NCBI RefSeq assembly: GCF_014635905.1
Contig: NZ_BMDS01000009.1
Location: 1 to 46,822 of the forward strand
DNA from: Limosilactobacillus caviae
Lineage (GTDB): Bacteria; Bacillota; Bacilli; Lactobacillales; Lactobacillaceae
Length of the DNA stretch: 46,822 nucleotides
Reading direction: 5' to 3'
Shown: piece by piece, positions 1-6,930 of the stretch
Layout: every line of letters starts with the position of its first letter
How positions within the stretch are numbered: position 1 is the stretch's first letter
Made by a program: the position numbers and the translations under genes
Notes under the pieces: generated by a model
Seen by the model: the letters and a program-made list of their open reading frames with translations, nothing else
Databases searched by the model: none
Told to the model about the DNA's origin: nothing

Positions 1-2802
1 GGGAAAATAGATATATCTAATCTAAAACTGGAGTATGGTTCCGTTGCTACACCTTACTCGCCTAATCCTAATGACTTAGCAACTCAATCAGCCTTTTCCG
101 AATTATCTCAAACGTTACAAGGGCTTCGATCAACAGTTAGTGGTAACTATGGACAACTTCAAAATACTATTAGTCAAACTAATCAAGCTACTCGAAATGA
201 GTTGATTAATAAGATCACTGGAGTAGAGAACAAGACTACTTCGACTGCTAATAGTCTTAATAGTGTCATTGGTCGAATAGGCAGTCTTGAACATTTAACC
301 AGCGTTCAGGTTGTTAATAACGCTATTAATGCTAATGACTACACTACTACCGGCACTTATTTTGTTCAGTCTACTTCTAGTTCTAATGTTCCGGCTACAA
401 ACTGGTTCTACTTAGAAGTGCAAAAGGCGGACAATGGCCGAATTGCACAGGTGTGGCAAGCTGATAGTAATCCTACTTTGCGATTTGTAAGAACAAAAAT
501 TGGAGATTCGTGGTCAAACTGGCAACGTTCAGCCAGTTATTCTGAATATAGTGAGTTGAGTCGTACTGTTAGTGGTTTACAGTCTACTGTATCTGGAAAT
601 TACAATACGCTAACCAATCAAATTACTCAGACCAATCAAACTACCCGCAACGAGATTACCGATAAAGTAGCAGGACTTCAAAATCAAATTACCGCTAATG
701 CTAATAGTTTTAATGTTTCGCTAAGTAAGATTCAGCAAACCGATGGAATTAATCTTCTAAAAGGGACTCGTGATTTCACTGGTGATTGGGTACAGAGAAA
801 TGATTGGACTAGAGACGGGTGGGTTGATCCTAACGGTAATTATGCAGTTAAACGAAAAGGTGCTTGGTCTGGAGTATTTCAAAGAAAATGGTTGGAAACT
901 GGGACCTATATATTTAGTGTTTATTACTATCTTGAAGCAAGTGATAGTAATACGGTAGCCTGGGTCTATGTAAGTCCGAATGATGATAAAACTATTCAAG
1001 TTACTGAGAATAGTTCCGCTACTTTAGAAATTAGGAACAATGGTTGGATTAAAAAAACTTACATTTTTACAGTCACCAAGCCGGGAACAAGTGCGTTGCG
1101 GGTTGAAACTAATTCAAGTACTGCAACTATTCATGTTGGATCATATAAGCTTGAACGTGGTTCAACTGCAACACCTTGGACACCTAATCCGCAAGACATC
1201 TACATGAACCCAAATGTGGCTACTAAGATATATACCTCTGCTCAAGATTTAAATAATCTAAAAACAGAAGGCAATTATGTCATTAAAGCTACGAATAATC
1301 CTAATTCACCAATCAGCAATTGGCTTGTAGTACAAGTCGATGGTACTGGCGATAGATTACATCAGACTATTTCTGCTGATAATAACCCTAATCTCAGTTA
1401 CACCAGAACTTATAATGGCTCTTGGTCTGATTGGCAACGAACAGTAACCGGTGGGAATATCATGGCTCAAATCAACATGTCAGCCGGCACAACTCTTATC
1501 CAAAATGACAAAATTTACATGGATGCCAGTTCAACTATTTTTAGTGGTAATGCATTTATCCCAAGTGCAGCCATTACTTCACTTAATGCGGATAAGATAA
1601 CTGCTGGAACAATTAATGGTGCAAAAGTTAATGTCATCAATCTGAATGCAAATAACATTACTGCCGGGACATTAAGAGGTAGCAATGGTGAATTTTATTT
1701 AGATAGTGGAGCACTCCATGTTTGGCAAAACAACCATGACGCTTGGATTGATCAGAACGGAATTCATGATTATGACAATCAAGGTAATAATGTTTGGATT
1801 TCAAGAGGGTCTATTAGCGCTTATGGTAATTCAAGTGGAGCTTACCTTTTTGATGGGGGCTTGTATCTTCACAAAAGCCAATCTCTTTCAGATGCTGTTT
1901 TAGATCCAGATTATGGAAGTATTACTAAGAGTGATAACATTGTATCTTTTGGAACATCAGGTTTAGATATAGAAGGTAAGGATGGATTTCTACTTAGAAC
2001 TCATGGTTGGAACGATCAAACATTATCTTATTTAAATGGGAATGAAATTATTGGTGCTGGTATTGCCGGTAAAAGTGATGGCTTTATAAATATCGCTGCA
2101 AAAAAGCAACTTTTTCTTTATGCTGGTGAACCAATTCAAAATAATAACTTAAAAACAATACCTAATTTAGTGTTGGATGGAACATATCAAAATGGTCAAA
2201 CAGTTTTAAAAGGTACTTTCTCACAATATTTCTTTCAAGGACCATCGAGTGGCTTTTCTGGGGGAATAACATTACAAGATGAATTTGTTAATGTAGGAAG
2301 CTTAAATGGAAAAAATTATTTTTCTATTAATAGTGATGGAGCAATTACTATTACAGCTAATGGTAAAAGTATCTTATCGTTAAATGGATTGTTTCCTGGG
2401 GTTAATAGTGATTTTAATGTTAGAGGTAATTTTGCGGTTACTGGTTCAAAGAATGCCATAGTTCCAACATCGCGAGGGATGGCAGCTATTAACGCCTATG
2501 AAACCGCCGAATATTACTTTGGCGATATTGGAGAAACACAAACTAATAGTAATGGTGTAGTTACTGTCATGATTGATCCTTACTTTTTAGAAACAGTTAA
2601 TACATTGGTGCCATACCAAGTATTTCTAACATCATATGGTGATGGAAACGTGTGGGTTTCTTCACGTTCAGCAAATAATTTTACAGTTAAATCTAGCAAT
2701 CCTAATATTCACTTTGCTTGGGAAATCAAAGCTAAGCGTAAAGGGTACGAAAATGATCGAATGAAAATAGTTAAAGGAGTTTTTAATAATGAACAATATT
2801 GA
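1..2802 (+). CDS. Prophage tail fibre / receptor-binding minor structural protein (5' end outside window)
   Basis: The reading frame is open from base 1, so this is the C-terminal 933 residues of a larger protein; the first internal ATG (202) is not the start. It probably forms the distal tail structure that contacts the cell surface. Visible modules: the tail of one galactose-binding-like segment (ends ATPYSPNPNDL), a coiled repeat (TVSGNYGQLQ), a pyocin-knob-like domain ending in SWSNWQRSA, a second coiled repeat (TVSGNYNTLTNQ), a complete jelly-roll-like domain (starts INLLKGTRDF, ends ATPWTPNPQDI), a second knob (ends SWSDWQRTV), then the LNADKITAGTING / NANNITAGTL segment typical of Lactobacillus phage minor tail proteins, and a beta-rich C-terminus. 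The repeated knob, coil and jelly-roll units suggest growth by internal duplication. Overlaps the next gene by 14 bp. Family role is established knowledge; receptor unknown. Confidence 0.85.
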   Translation, partial: GKIDISNLKLEYGSVATPYSPNPNDLATQSAFSELSQTLQGLRSTVSGNYGQLQNTISQTNQATRNELINKITGVENKTTSTANSLNSVIGRIGSLEHLTSVQVVNNAINANDYTTTGTYFVQSTSSSNVPATNWFYLEVQKADNGRIAQVWQADSNPTLRFVRTKIGDSWSNWQRSASYSEYSELSRTVSGLQSTVSGNYNTLTNQITQTNQTTRNEITDKVAGLQNQITANANSFNVSLSKIQQTDGINLLKGTRDFTGDWVQRNDWTRDGWVDPNGNYAVKRKGAWSGVFQRKWLETGTYIFSVYYYLEASDSNTVAWVYVSPNDDKTIQVTENSSATLEIRNNGWIKKTYIFTVTKPGTSALRVETNSSTATIHVGSYKLERGSTATPWTPNPQDIYMNPNVATKIYTSAQDLNNLKTEGNYVIKATNNPNSPISNWLVVQVDGTGDRLHQTISADNNPNLSYTRTYNGSWSDWQRTVTGGNIMAQINMSAGTTLIQNDKIYMDASSTIFSGNAFIPSAAITSLNADKITAGTINGAKVNVINLNANNITAGTLRGSNGEFYLDSGALHVWQNNHDAWIDQNGIHDYDNQGNNVWISRGSISAYGNSSGAYLFDGGLYLHKSQSLSDAVLDPDYGSITKSDNIVSFGTSGLDIEGKDGFLLRTHGWNDQTLSYLNGNEIIGAGIAGKSDGFINIAAKKQLFLYAGEPIQNNNLKTIPNLVLDGTYQNGQTVLKGTFSQYFFQGPSSGFSGGITLQDEFVNVGSLNGKNYFSINSDGAITITANGKSILSLNGLFPGVNSDFNVRGNFAVTGSKNAIVPTSRGMAAINAYETAEYYFGDIGETQTNSNGVVTVMIDPYFLETVNTLVPYQVFLTSYGDGNVWVSSRSANNFTVKSSNPNIHFAWEIKAKRKGYENDRMKIVKGVFNNEQY

Positions 2803-2965
2803 TATGAACTTAGTAGCTCAAAGTCTTAACCAAAAATTAGCGGTTGCTAATTACACGGCTGCCTCATGGGAAGCAAAGGCTACTCAATTGGAACAAGAAA
2901 ATAGTCAATTGAAATCACAATTAGAAGAACTTAAGAAGCAAAACGATGAAAAAGGAGATAAGTAA
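2789..2965 (+). CDS. Small phage coiled-coil protein, 58 aa
   Basis: A 58-codon gene that begins inside the last codons of the tail gene, with a good ribosome site (AAAGGAG at 2773-2779) ten bases before the ATG. The first half is mixed; the second half (from about residue 28) is a strongly heptad-like, Glu/Gln/Lys-rich coiled coil (QLEQENSQLKSQLEEL). Its own end carries the ribosome site for the next gene. Position between tail fibre and holin is typical for tiny accessory phage proteins of unknown role. I do not recognise a named family. Confidence 0.75.
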   Translation: MNNIDMNLVAQSLNQKLAVANYTAASWEAKATQLEQENSQLKSQLEELKKQNDEKGDK

Positions 2966-2967
2966 TT

Positions 2968-3228
2968 ATGTTAGAATCAACAAAATCAATCACCCTAACA
3001 GGTAAGTCCACAGTGAATGGTCAAGTAATCGCTAACTTTACCGCAAATGTATTTGATGATGATGCGGGTAACGATACTTTTAATACCTTCATTACTAATA
3101 AAGAGTTGTACGATGCTAATAAGAAGGTGGTACGAAAAGATACTCAAGATTTTCAAAACTTGGTATATAATGCACAGGATGAAATCGCAAATTCTGCTGA
3201 TAAGACAGCAGATAAAACAAATGAATAG
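2968..3228 (+). CDS. Phage hypothetical protein, 86 aa
   Basis: Starts two bases after the previous stop, with AAAGGAG at 2951-2957 as ribosome site inside that gene. The N-terminal half looks like a small beta-rich domain (SITLTGKSTVNGQVIANFTANV), the middle carries an acidic Asp-rich stretch, and the C-terminus is helical and hydrophilic. No signal peptide or membrane segment is visible. Its place just before holin and lysin is common for small hypothetical proteins of Lactobacillus phages; function is not known to me. Confidence 0.75.
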   Translation: MLESTKSITLTGKSTVNGQVIANFTANVFDDDAGNDTFNTFITNKELYDANKKVVRKDTQDFQNLVYNAQDEIANSADKTADKTNE

Positions 3229-3271
3229 TTAAAGGCACTTGTCGCCTTTCGGAAATAAACAATACATAAAT

Positions 3272-3320
3272 AAGCCCTAGAATTTAGTGTTTTAAAAATA
3301 CCGAATTCAGGGCTTTTATT
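3272..3320 (+). terminator. Intrinsic terminator after the tail module
   Basis: AAGCCCT (3272-3278) pairs with AGGGCTT (3309-3315), the stem extending through GAATT/AATTC with a bulge, followed by a short T run. It would separate the tail module from the lysis genes or lower read-through. Confidence 0.6.
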
Positions 3321-3358
3321 ATGGGCGGCATTTAGAAAGGAAATGGGAACGAAATTTA

Positions 3359-3841
3359 ATGCACTTATTATTAATGGCACTACCTTATCATGAAGTAGCA
3401 TTACATCAAGCAGCCAAGCAAATTGACGATCCATTAATAGTTGGATTTACTTTGCTTGTGTTATTTGATATTGGATCGGGAATTGTTAAAGGTTTACGCA
3501 GCAATCACACAGCTACTCGAACCAATTCGACCAAAGGAACATATGGATTGGCACGGAATTTCATTATTACAATTGGTGTTCTGATGTTTTATCCATACCT
3601 GATTACGATTGGATTTGACTATGTAGCTCAAATGATGGTGTTGTATTTCTGCTATCAGTATCTTGTATCAATTGTTGAGAATTTAAAGCAAATGGATATT
3701 CAAGTTCCTTGGCTTTCTCCAGTAATTGATTCATTAGCTAAGGCGTTGAATGTTGCTAAAGCACAACCAGATTACAATGCACAGGACTTTCATCCAATAA
3801 CGGGAACATACAAAGGAAAAGATAAAGAGGAGGAAAAATAA
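3359..3841 (+). CDS. Phage holin
   Basis: A 160-residue membrane protein directly upstream of the endolysin. It has hydrophobic segments at about residues 26-45 (LIVGFTLLVLFDIGSGIVKG), 68-86 and 90-108, and a charged C-terminal tail (KGKDKEEEK). The core DIGSGIVKG...NSTKGTYGLARN resembles the toxin-secretion/phage-lysis holin family (Phage_holin_4_1). Holins form timed pores that let the lysin reach the wall. The ATG at 3359 has only a weak ribosome site (GGGA at 3345-3348); an ATG at 3374 is an alternative, and dual starts are known in holins. One base separates it from the lysin gene. Confidence 0.88.
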   Translation: MHLLLMALPYHEVALHQAAKQIDDPLIVGFTLLVLFDIGSGIVKGLRSNHTATRTNSTKGTYGLARNFIITIGVLMFYPYLITIGFDYVAQMMVLYFCYQYLVSIVENLKQMDIQVPWLSPVIDSLAKALNVAKAQPDYNAQDFHPITGTYKGKDKEEEK

Positions 3842-3842
3842 T

Positions 3843-4802
3843 ATGACAGAACGTAAAACAGTAATTGACCTTGCGAGTTTTCAAAGTCATTTAACAGTTG
3901 ATGATTACAAGGCTATTGGCGCTGATTATGCAATTATTAAGACAACTGAAAGTACTAATTATGTTAATCCATATATTCGTTCATTAATTGATCGAAGTGC
4001 TGGCGGTGGAATTAAAGGGTTTGCTTTCTATCACTTCGGTCGTTTCCATAATGATGCGCAAGCGGTGGCCGAAGCAAACTACTTTATTGCTAACTCAAAG
4101 GCACAAGCCAATGTACAACCTGGTACGTTAATGATTTTAGATGCTGAAATTTCTAACATGCCAACCTCATCAGTGATTGCGTTCCTTAATACTGTTCGGA
4201 ATGCTGGGTATCATCCTGGGTTCTATACTTACAAGTACTTACTGCCTAACTTTAATTTAGAAGTCATTCATCCAAATATGGATATGTTCTGGTTAGCGGC
4301 ATATCCATTAGCTAATGGGAAAGCAGCCGGAAAGAATCCAGACTTCAATTACTTCCCATCAGCAAATTATGTTGATATGTGGCAACACACAGATAATCTG
4401 CTTGGATACAATGTTGATGGTTCTATTACATTAACTGACAATGCTATTAACCTCTTTAATCCAAGTGAAGCACCGAAGCCAGAACCAAATAAACCAATTG
4501 AGCAGGAAACGCCAGCTATTACAACTGAGCTTCCATCCAATCACTGGGTTGATGATATGGGTGATCGTTGGTTTGCTGAGAAAGGTACCTTTGTTACTGG
4601 TACAGCAATTAACTTACGCTGGGGTGCTAAGACAAATAGTGCCTTAATTGCTACATTACCAGCTAATAGTGAGGTTAAGTATGACGCCTGGTCTCGTCAC
4701 GATGGTTATGTATGGTTACGTCAACCACGTCCAAATAATCAATATGGTTATCTTGTTTGCCGTGATGCAAATAACAACCAACCATTTGGAACATTTAAAT
4801 AA
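3843..4802 (+). CDS. Phage endolysin, GH25 muramidase with C-terminal SH3 domain
   Basis: 319 residues. The N-terminal part (about 1-205) is a GH25 lysozyme: VIDLASFQSHL at the start holds one catalytic Asp, and MILDAEIS (near residue 100) gives the second DxE pair. A Pro/Glu linker (about 210-232) leads to a C-terminal bacterial SH3-like wall-binding domain (about 237-319, containing GTAINLRWGAKTNS and GYVWLRQPR). It cuts the glycan backbone of peptidoglycan at lysis. No signal peptide is seen, so export depends on the upstream holin. Ribosome site GAGGAGG sits just before the ATG. It is followed by a strong terminator. Confidence 0.93.
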   Translation: MTERKTVIDLASFQSHLTVDDYKAIGADYAIIKTTESTNYVNPYIRSLIDRSAGGGIKGFAFYHFGRFHNDAQAVAEANYFIANSKAQANVQPGTLMILDAEISNMPTSSVIAFLNTVRNAGYHPGFYTYKYLLPNFNLEVIHPNMDMFWLAAYPLANGKAAGKNPDFNYFPSANYVDMWQHTDNLLGYNVDGSITLTDNAINLFNPSEAPKPEPNKPIEQETPAITTELPSNHWVDDMGDRWFAEKGTFVTGTAINLRWGAKTNSALIATLPANSEVKYDAWSRHDGYVWLRQPRPNNQYGYLVCRDANNNQPFGTFK

Positions 4803-4812
4803 GTAGAAAATT

Positions 4813-4860
4813 AGCCCTAGTGGTGGTTACAGAAATTGTAATTACCACTAGGGCTTTTTT
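4813..4860 (+). terminator. Intrinsic terminator of the lysis module
   Basis: AGCCCTAGTGGT (4813-4824) pairs perfectly with ACCACTAGGGCT (4844-4855), followed by six Ts. It closes the late prophage transcript. Confidence 0.88.
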
Positions 4861-4868
4861 GAGTATAA

Positions 4869-4902
4869 TAAAAACAGCGATAGCAAATAAACGCTACCGC
4901 TG
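4869..4902 (-). terminator. Terminator of the leftward putative toxin mRNA
   Basis: Read leftward, CAGCGGTAGC and GCTATCGCTG form a 10-bp stem (one G-U pair) with an 8-base loop and a TTTTTATT tail. It lies just downstream of the small minus-strand ORF at 4930-5031 and faces the endolysin terminator, so it serves a separate leftward transcript. Confidence 0.75.
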
Positions 4903-4907
4903 AAATA

Positions 4908-4956
4908 ACTATTTGCCTAGCCACAAGGGCTAGACACGCAACCAAGCAAATAGTTG
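4908..4956. repeat. Nested inverted repeats in the 3' part of the putative toxin mRNA
   Basis: AACTATTTGC (4908-4917) pairs with GCAAATAGTT (4946-4955). Between them CTAGCC...GGGCTAG (4917-4933) makes an inner hairpin. On the leftward transcript this folds the last codons and the stop of the small ORF, just before the terminator hairpin. 3'-end structure of this kind is common in stable type I toxin mRNAs; that role is inferred. Confidence 0.5.
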
Positions 4957-5031
4957 CTTAATAGTCTTTTTGATTAGTTTTTTTATGTGCTTATTAGGCA
5001 CAATCAATATTACTATGCACCAATGATGCAA
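4930..5031 (-). CDS. Candidate type I toxin peptide, 33 aa
   Basis: A TTG-initiated ORF of 33 codons, too short for usual gene callers. The peptide has a hydrophobic N-terminal run (WCIVILIVP) followed by a cationic amphipathic helix (KKLIKKTIKQLFAWLRV), the general make-up of small membrane-acting type I toxins. A GGGAGG Shine-Dalgarno ends 8 bases before the TTG; a GTG at 5038-5040 is an alternative start but overlaps that motif. The ribosome site is buried in a hairpin. Its own terminator lies at 4869-4902. The opposite-facing sRNA beside it starts in a copy of this gene's start region. It is not an obvious Fst/Lpt, TxpA or Hol-Tox family member. Existence as a gene is inferred from this architecture. 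Confidence 0.5.
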   Translation of the reverse strand: MHHWCIVILIVPNKHIKKLIKKTIKQLFAWLRV

Positions 5032-5036
5032 TTGGG
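5003..5036. repeat. Direct repeat copy 1 (toxin start region)
   Basis: TCAATATTACTATGC followed, after a variable stretch, by TGCAATTGGGA. It matches copy 2 at 5129-5160 in the same orientation. Copy 1 is in the leftward toxin mRNA and copy 2 in the rightward sRNA, so the two transcripts would be complementary here. Confidence 0.75.
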
Positions 5037-5052
5037 ACACCTCCCAACTTGC
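5028..5052 (-). promoter_or_regulatory. Hairpin sequestering the toxin ribosome site and start codon
   Basis: On the minus strand GCAA(G)TTGGGA and TCCCAATTGC form a 10-bp stem with one bulged G, closing a 4-base GGTG loop. The GGGAGG ribosome site spans the 5' arm and loop, and the TTG start is in the 3' arm. Translation would need opening or processing of the structure, as in known type I toxin mRNAs. Confidence 0.6.
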
Positions 5053-5093
5053 ACATATTTGTGGAGTGATTAGTTCCGACAGTGTGCTCAACT

Positions 5094-5102
5094 ATTGTAT
5101 CA
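5094..5102 (-). promoter_or_regulatory. Extended -10 of the leftward toxin transcript
   Basis: Read leftward the bases are TGATACAAT, an extended -10 (TGnTACAAT). It predicts a start near 5087 and a leader of about 55 nt. It overlaps the -35 box of the divergent sRNA promoter, so the two promoters are back to back and likely compete. Confidence 0.45.
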
Positions 5103-5122
5103 TAAGTTGGTTGTGTTATAAT
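5095..5122 (+). promoter_or_regulatory. Promoter of the putative antitoxin sRNA
   Basis: TTGTAT (5095-5100), a 16-bp spacer, then a perfect TATAAT (5117-5122). The predicted start is about 5129, the first bases of direct repeat copy 2. Confidence 0.7.
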
Positions 5123-5128
5123 ATGTAT

Positions 5129-5160
5129 ATCAATATTACTATGCCGGTGTGCAAATTGGT
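5129..5160. repeat. Direct repeat copy 2 (antitoxin 5' end)
   Basis: TCAATATTACTATGC plus GTGTGCAAATTGG, matching 5003-5036. The first 15 bases are identical; the remainder is similar with small gaps. Confidence 0.75.
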
Positions 5161-5193
5161 TTCAGTTGATTACTTAAACCGTACCGGTAAGCA

Positions 5194-5219
5194 GGGTGCC
5201 TTAATCGGCATCCTTTTTT
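5194..5219 (+). terminator. Terminator of the putative antitoxin sRNA
   Basis: GGGTGCC (5194-5200) pairs with GGCATCC (5207-5213, one G-U pair) around a 6-base loop, followed by six Ts. Confidence 0.75.
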
Positions 5220-5367
5220 GTTTTAAATTTAATATAGAATTAGTGCGAAAATTATATTCAGAGTTATAATGAAAATAAATATAAACGTGTAAAATAAAAT
5301 GACACCTCATTAAGAGATGCCGTTAATTATCTGGTAGGTAGTTGGTAGTTTTTTTGTGAGTAGTTTA

Positions 5368-5443
5368 TGAATACTTCATGACTAGTTAATGAGTTTCTAC
5401 CTATTTAAATTAACTAATTGAATAGTCTGTGAATACTTCATGA
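5368..5443. repeat. Two 14-bp direct repeats beside the att site
   Basis: TGAATACTTCATGA occurs at 5368-5381 and again at 5430-5443, 27 bp left of the displaced host gene end. Each copy contains a TCATGA palindrome. Spaced direct repeats next to a core site are typical of integrase arm-type or excisionase sites. That role is inferred; no protein is encoded in 5220-5470. Confidence 0.5.
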
Positions 5444-5470
5444 ATAGCAGGTGAAACAGCTTAGCAAATC

Positions 5471-5524
5471 CGTGAACGTACTGGTAAGGCTACTCGTATC
5501 GCTGAACGTCGTCGCGATAACTAG
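5471..5524 (+). other. Prophage right attachment site with displaced 3' end of a host gene, probably rplS
   Basis: From 5471 an in-frame run reads RERTGKATRIAERRRDN and then stops (5522-5524), with codons typical of a highly expressed gene and no upstream start. This resembles the C-terminus of ribosomal protein L19 (family pattern LYYLRxxxGKAxRIxERR). It is followed by an ordinary terminator. The layout fits a phage that integrated in the 3' end of the gene: the phage copy would restore the gene at the left end (outside the window), leaving the original tail here. The exact core boundary cannot be set from one end. Confidence 0.6.
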
Positions 5525-5531
5525 TAGTGTG

Positions 5532-5564
5532 GAACCCTTGTGTATCAAGGGTTCTTTTTGTTTT
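5532..5564 (+). terminator. Terminator of the host gene interrupted by the prophage
   Basis: GAACCCTTG (5532-5540) pairs with CAAGGGTTC (5546-5554), followed by TTTTTGTTTTT. It comes directly after the displaced gene end. Confidence 0.88.
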
Positions 5565-5698
5565 TAAATTTACTTTTTTATACAATAAAATTACTCGAAT
5601 TACTTTTATTAGCAAATTGTTGCTAAAATTCATTGCCCGTTTTTTCCTTTTACCTTATAGTAAAAACAGTGTGAAAAACTGTTGATTGAGGTGACAAA

Positions 5699-6040
5699 AT
5701 GAAGGATTATGAGAAGCTATTTCAAAAAATAGCATCATGGGCACATGAACGAAAAATTGATCAGGCCGATCCACGAGTTGAATTTATGAAAATGACCGAA
5801 GAACTTGGTGAATTGTCCAGTGCTTATAATAAAGAAAATTATGAAAAATTGGTAGATAGTATCGGTGACCTTCAAATTGCCCTATTGATTTTTTGCAAAT
5901 TGGTAGGGGTGGATCATTATCAGGCGATGGTTGGAGCTTATAATGAGATTGCTCAGCGAACAGGGATGACAACGGATGATGGTGTTTTTATCAAAGAAAC
6001 CGATTTAGAAGCGATGAATGGAGAAAAGGGGAAGTCATAA
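5699..6040 (+). CDS. MazG-like nucleotide pyrophosphohydrolase
   Basis: 113 residues with the MazG-like all-alpha NTP-PPase signature: MTEELGELSSAY (residues 32-43, the EExxE metal-binding helix) and LVDSIGDLQIALL (about 51-63, the second metal helix in the D-x-IGD form common in small phage and lactococcal members). It probably hydrolyses (d)NTPs to monophosphates, either as house-cleaning of damaged nucleotides or in stress control. It is the first chromosomal gene beyond the prophage and overlaps the AP endonuclease gene by one base, so the two are translationally coupled; a nucleotide-pool cleaner next to a DNA-repair enzyme is coherent. Exact substrate is unknown. Confidence 0.8.
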   Translation: MKDYEKLFQKIASWAHERKIDQADPRVEFMKMTEELGELSSAYNKENYEKLVDSIGDLQIALLIFCKLVGVDHYQAMVGAYNEIAQRTGMTTDDGVFIKETDLEAMNGEKGKS

Positions 6041-6867
6041 TGAAGTTTATTTCATGGAATATCGATTCAATTAATGCTGCCTTAACAGGGACATCTGTAC
6101 GAGCAGGTGAAACGCGGGAAGTCCTAAAGAAAATTGCTACAGAAAGTCCAGACGTAATTGCTATTCAAGAAACAAAACTATCGAAAAATGGTCCTACAAA
6201 GAAGCATCTGGCGGTTTTGCAAGAACTTTTTCCAGACTATGAAGTGGCATGGCGGAGTTCAGTTGAACCAGCACGAAAAGGATATGCTGGGACTATGTAT
6301 CTTTATTTGAAACAATATGCGCCTAAAGTAACTTATCCAAAGATCAATGCTCCTGAGCCAATGGATGACGAGGGACGAATTATTACTCTCGAATTTCCAG
6401 ATTTCTTCGTTACAGAAGTTTATACTCCTAACTCCGGTAATGGTCTTAAGCGCCTTGATGAACGACAGGTTTGGGATGATTGTTACCGAAAGTATTTACA
6501 AGAACTTGACCAGCAAAAGCCTGTTATTGCTAGTGGAGACTTTAATGTTGCTCATGAAGAGATTGACCTTGCTCATCCTGCCAATAACCATCATTCAGCA
6601 GGGTTTACTGACGAAGAACGGGAACATTTCACTAAATTATTAAATGCTGGCTTTACTGATAGTTTCCGGCACCTTCACCCGGATGAAAAGGGGGCCTATT
6701 CTTGGTGGGCACAACGGGTAATTACCAGTAAGCAAAACAATTCGGGCTGGAGAATTGATTACTGGTTGGTCAGTGACCGGTTGGCTGATAAGATTACTTC
6801 AGCGGGGATGATTGATAGTGGTGAACGTCGTGATCACACGCCAATTGAGTTAGAAATAGACCTTTAA
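6040..6867 (+). CDS. exoA: Exodeoxyribonuclease III / AP endonuclease
   Basis: 275 residues of the ExoIII (Xth) family. Visible motifs are ISWNID (residues 4-9), IQETKLS with the metal-binding Glu, SGDFNVAH with the catalytic Asp/Asn, SWW in the C-terminal half, and RRDHTPIELEI with the catalytic Asp-His at the end. It cleaves DNA 5' to abasic sites and removes 3' blocking groups in base-excision repair. Length is normal for the Gram-positive ExoA branch. It is co-transcribed with the upstream MazG-like gene and ends at a bidirectional terminator. Confidence 0.93.
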   Translation: MKFISWNIDSINAALTGTSVRAGETREVLKKIATESPDVIAIQETKLSKNGPTKKHLAVLQELFPDYEVAWRSSVEPARKGYAGTMYLYLKQYAPKVTYPKINAPEPMDDEGRIITLEFPDFFVTEVYTPNSGNGLKRLDERQVWDDCYRKYLQELDQQKPVIASGDFNVAHEEIDLAHPANNHHSAGFTDEEREHFTKLLNAGFTDSFRHLHPDEKGAYSWWAQRVITSKQNNSGWRIDYWLVSDRLADKITSAGMIDSGERRDHTPIELEIDL

Positions 6868-6872
6868 TTGAA

Positions 6873-6930
6873 AAAGAGATTTAGAAGTTAATGGATACCT
6901 TGTAGTGTTAAACTTCTAAATCTCTTATTT
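6873..6930. terminator. Bidirectional terminator between exoA and the secreted-protein gene
   Basis: AAGAGATTTAGAAGTT pairs with AACTTCTAAATCTCTT (6911-6926), with A and T runs outside each arm, between convergent genes. Confidence 0.8.

Larger units (their letters stand above)
5129..5219 (+). ncRNA. Candidate antitoxin small RNA, about 90 nt
   Basis: Bounded by a strong promoter and a strong terminator, with no ribosome site. Its 5' end (5129-5160) repeats the start region of the leftward toxin gene (TCAATATTACTATGC, then GCAAATTGG against GCAATTGGG). It can therefore pair with the toxin mRNA over the start codon and early codons. The middle contains a small ACCGTACCGGT hairpin. The divergent layout is like zorO-orzO and dinQ-agrB rather than the convergent Fst/par loci. 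Role inferred. Confidence 0.55.

Noticed and set aside
5101-5220. Fst-type toxin encoded in the rightward transcript or its complement
   Set aside because: No PxxxG...WL-type hydrophobic peptide with a ribosome site occurs there in any frame; the better toxin candidate is the leftward ORF at 4930-5031.
5066-5269. 67-codon plus-strand ORF over the putative antitoxin RNA
   Set aside because: GTG start lies upstream of the promoter's predicted RNA start, there is no ribosome site, and the frame runs through a terminator hairpin.
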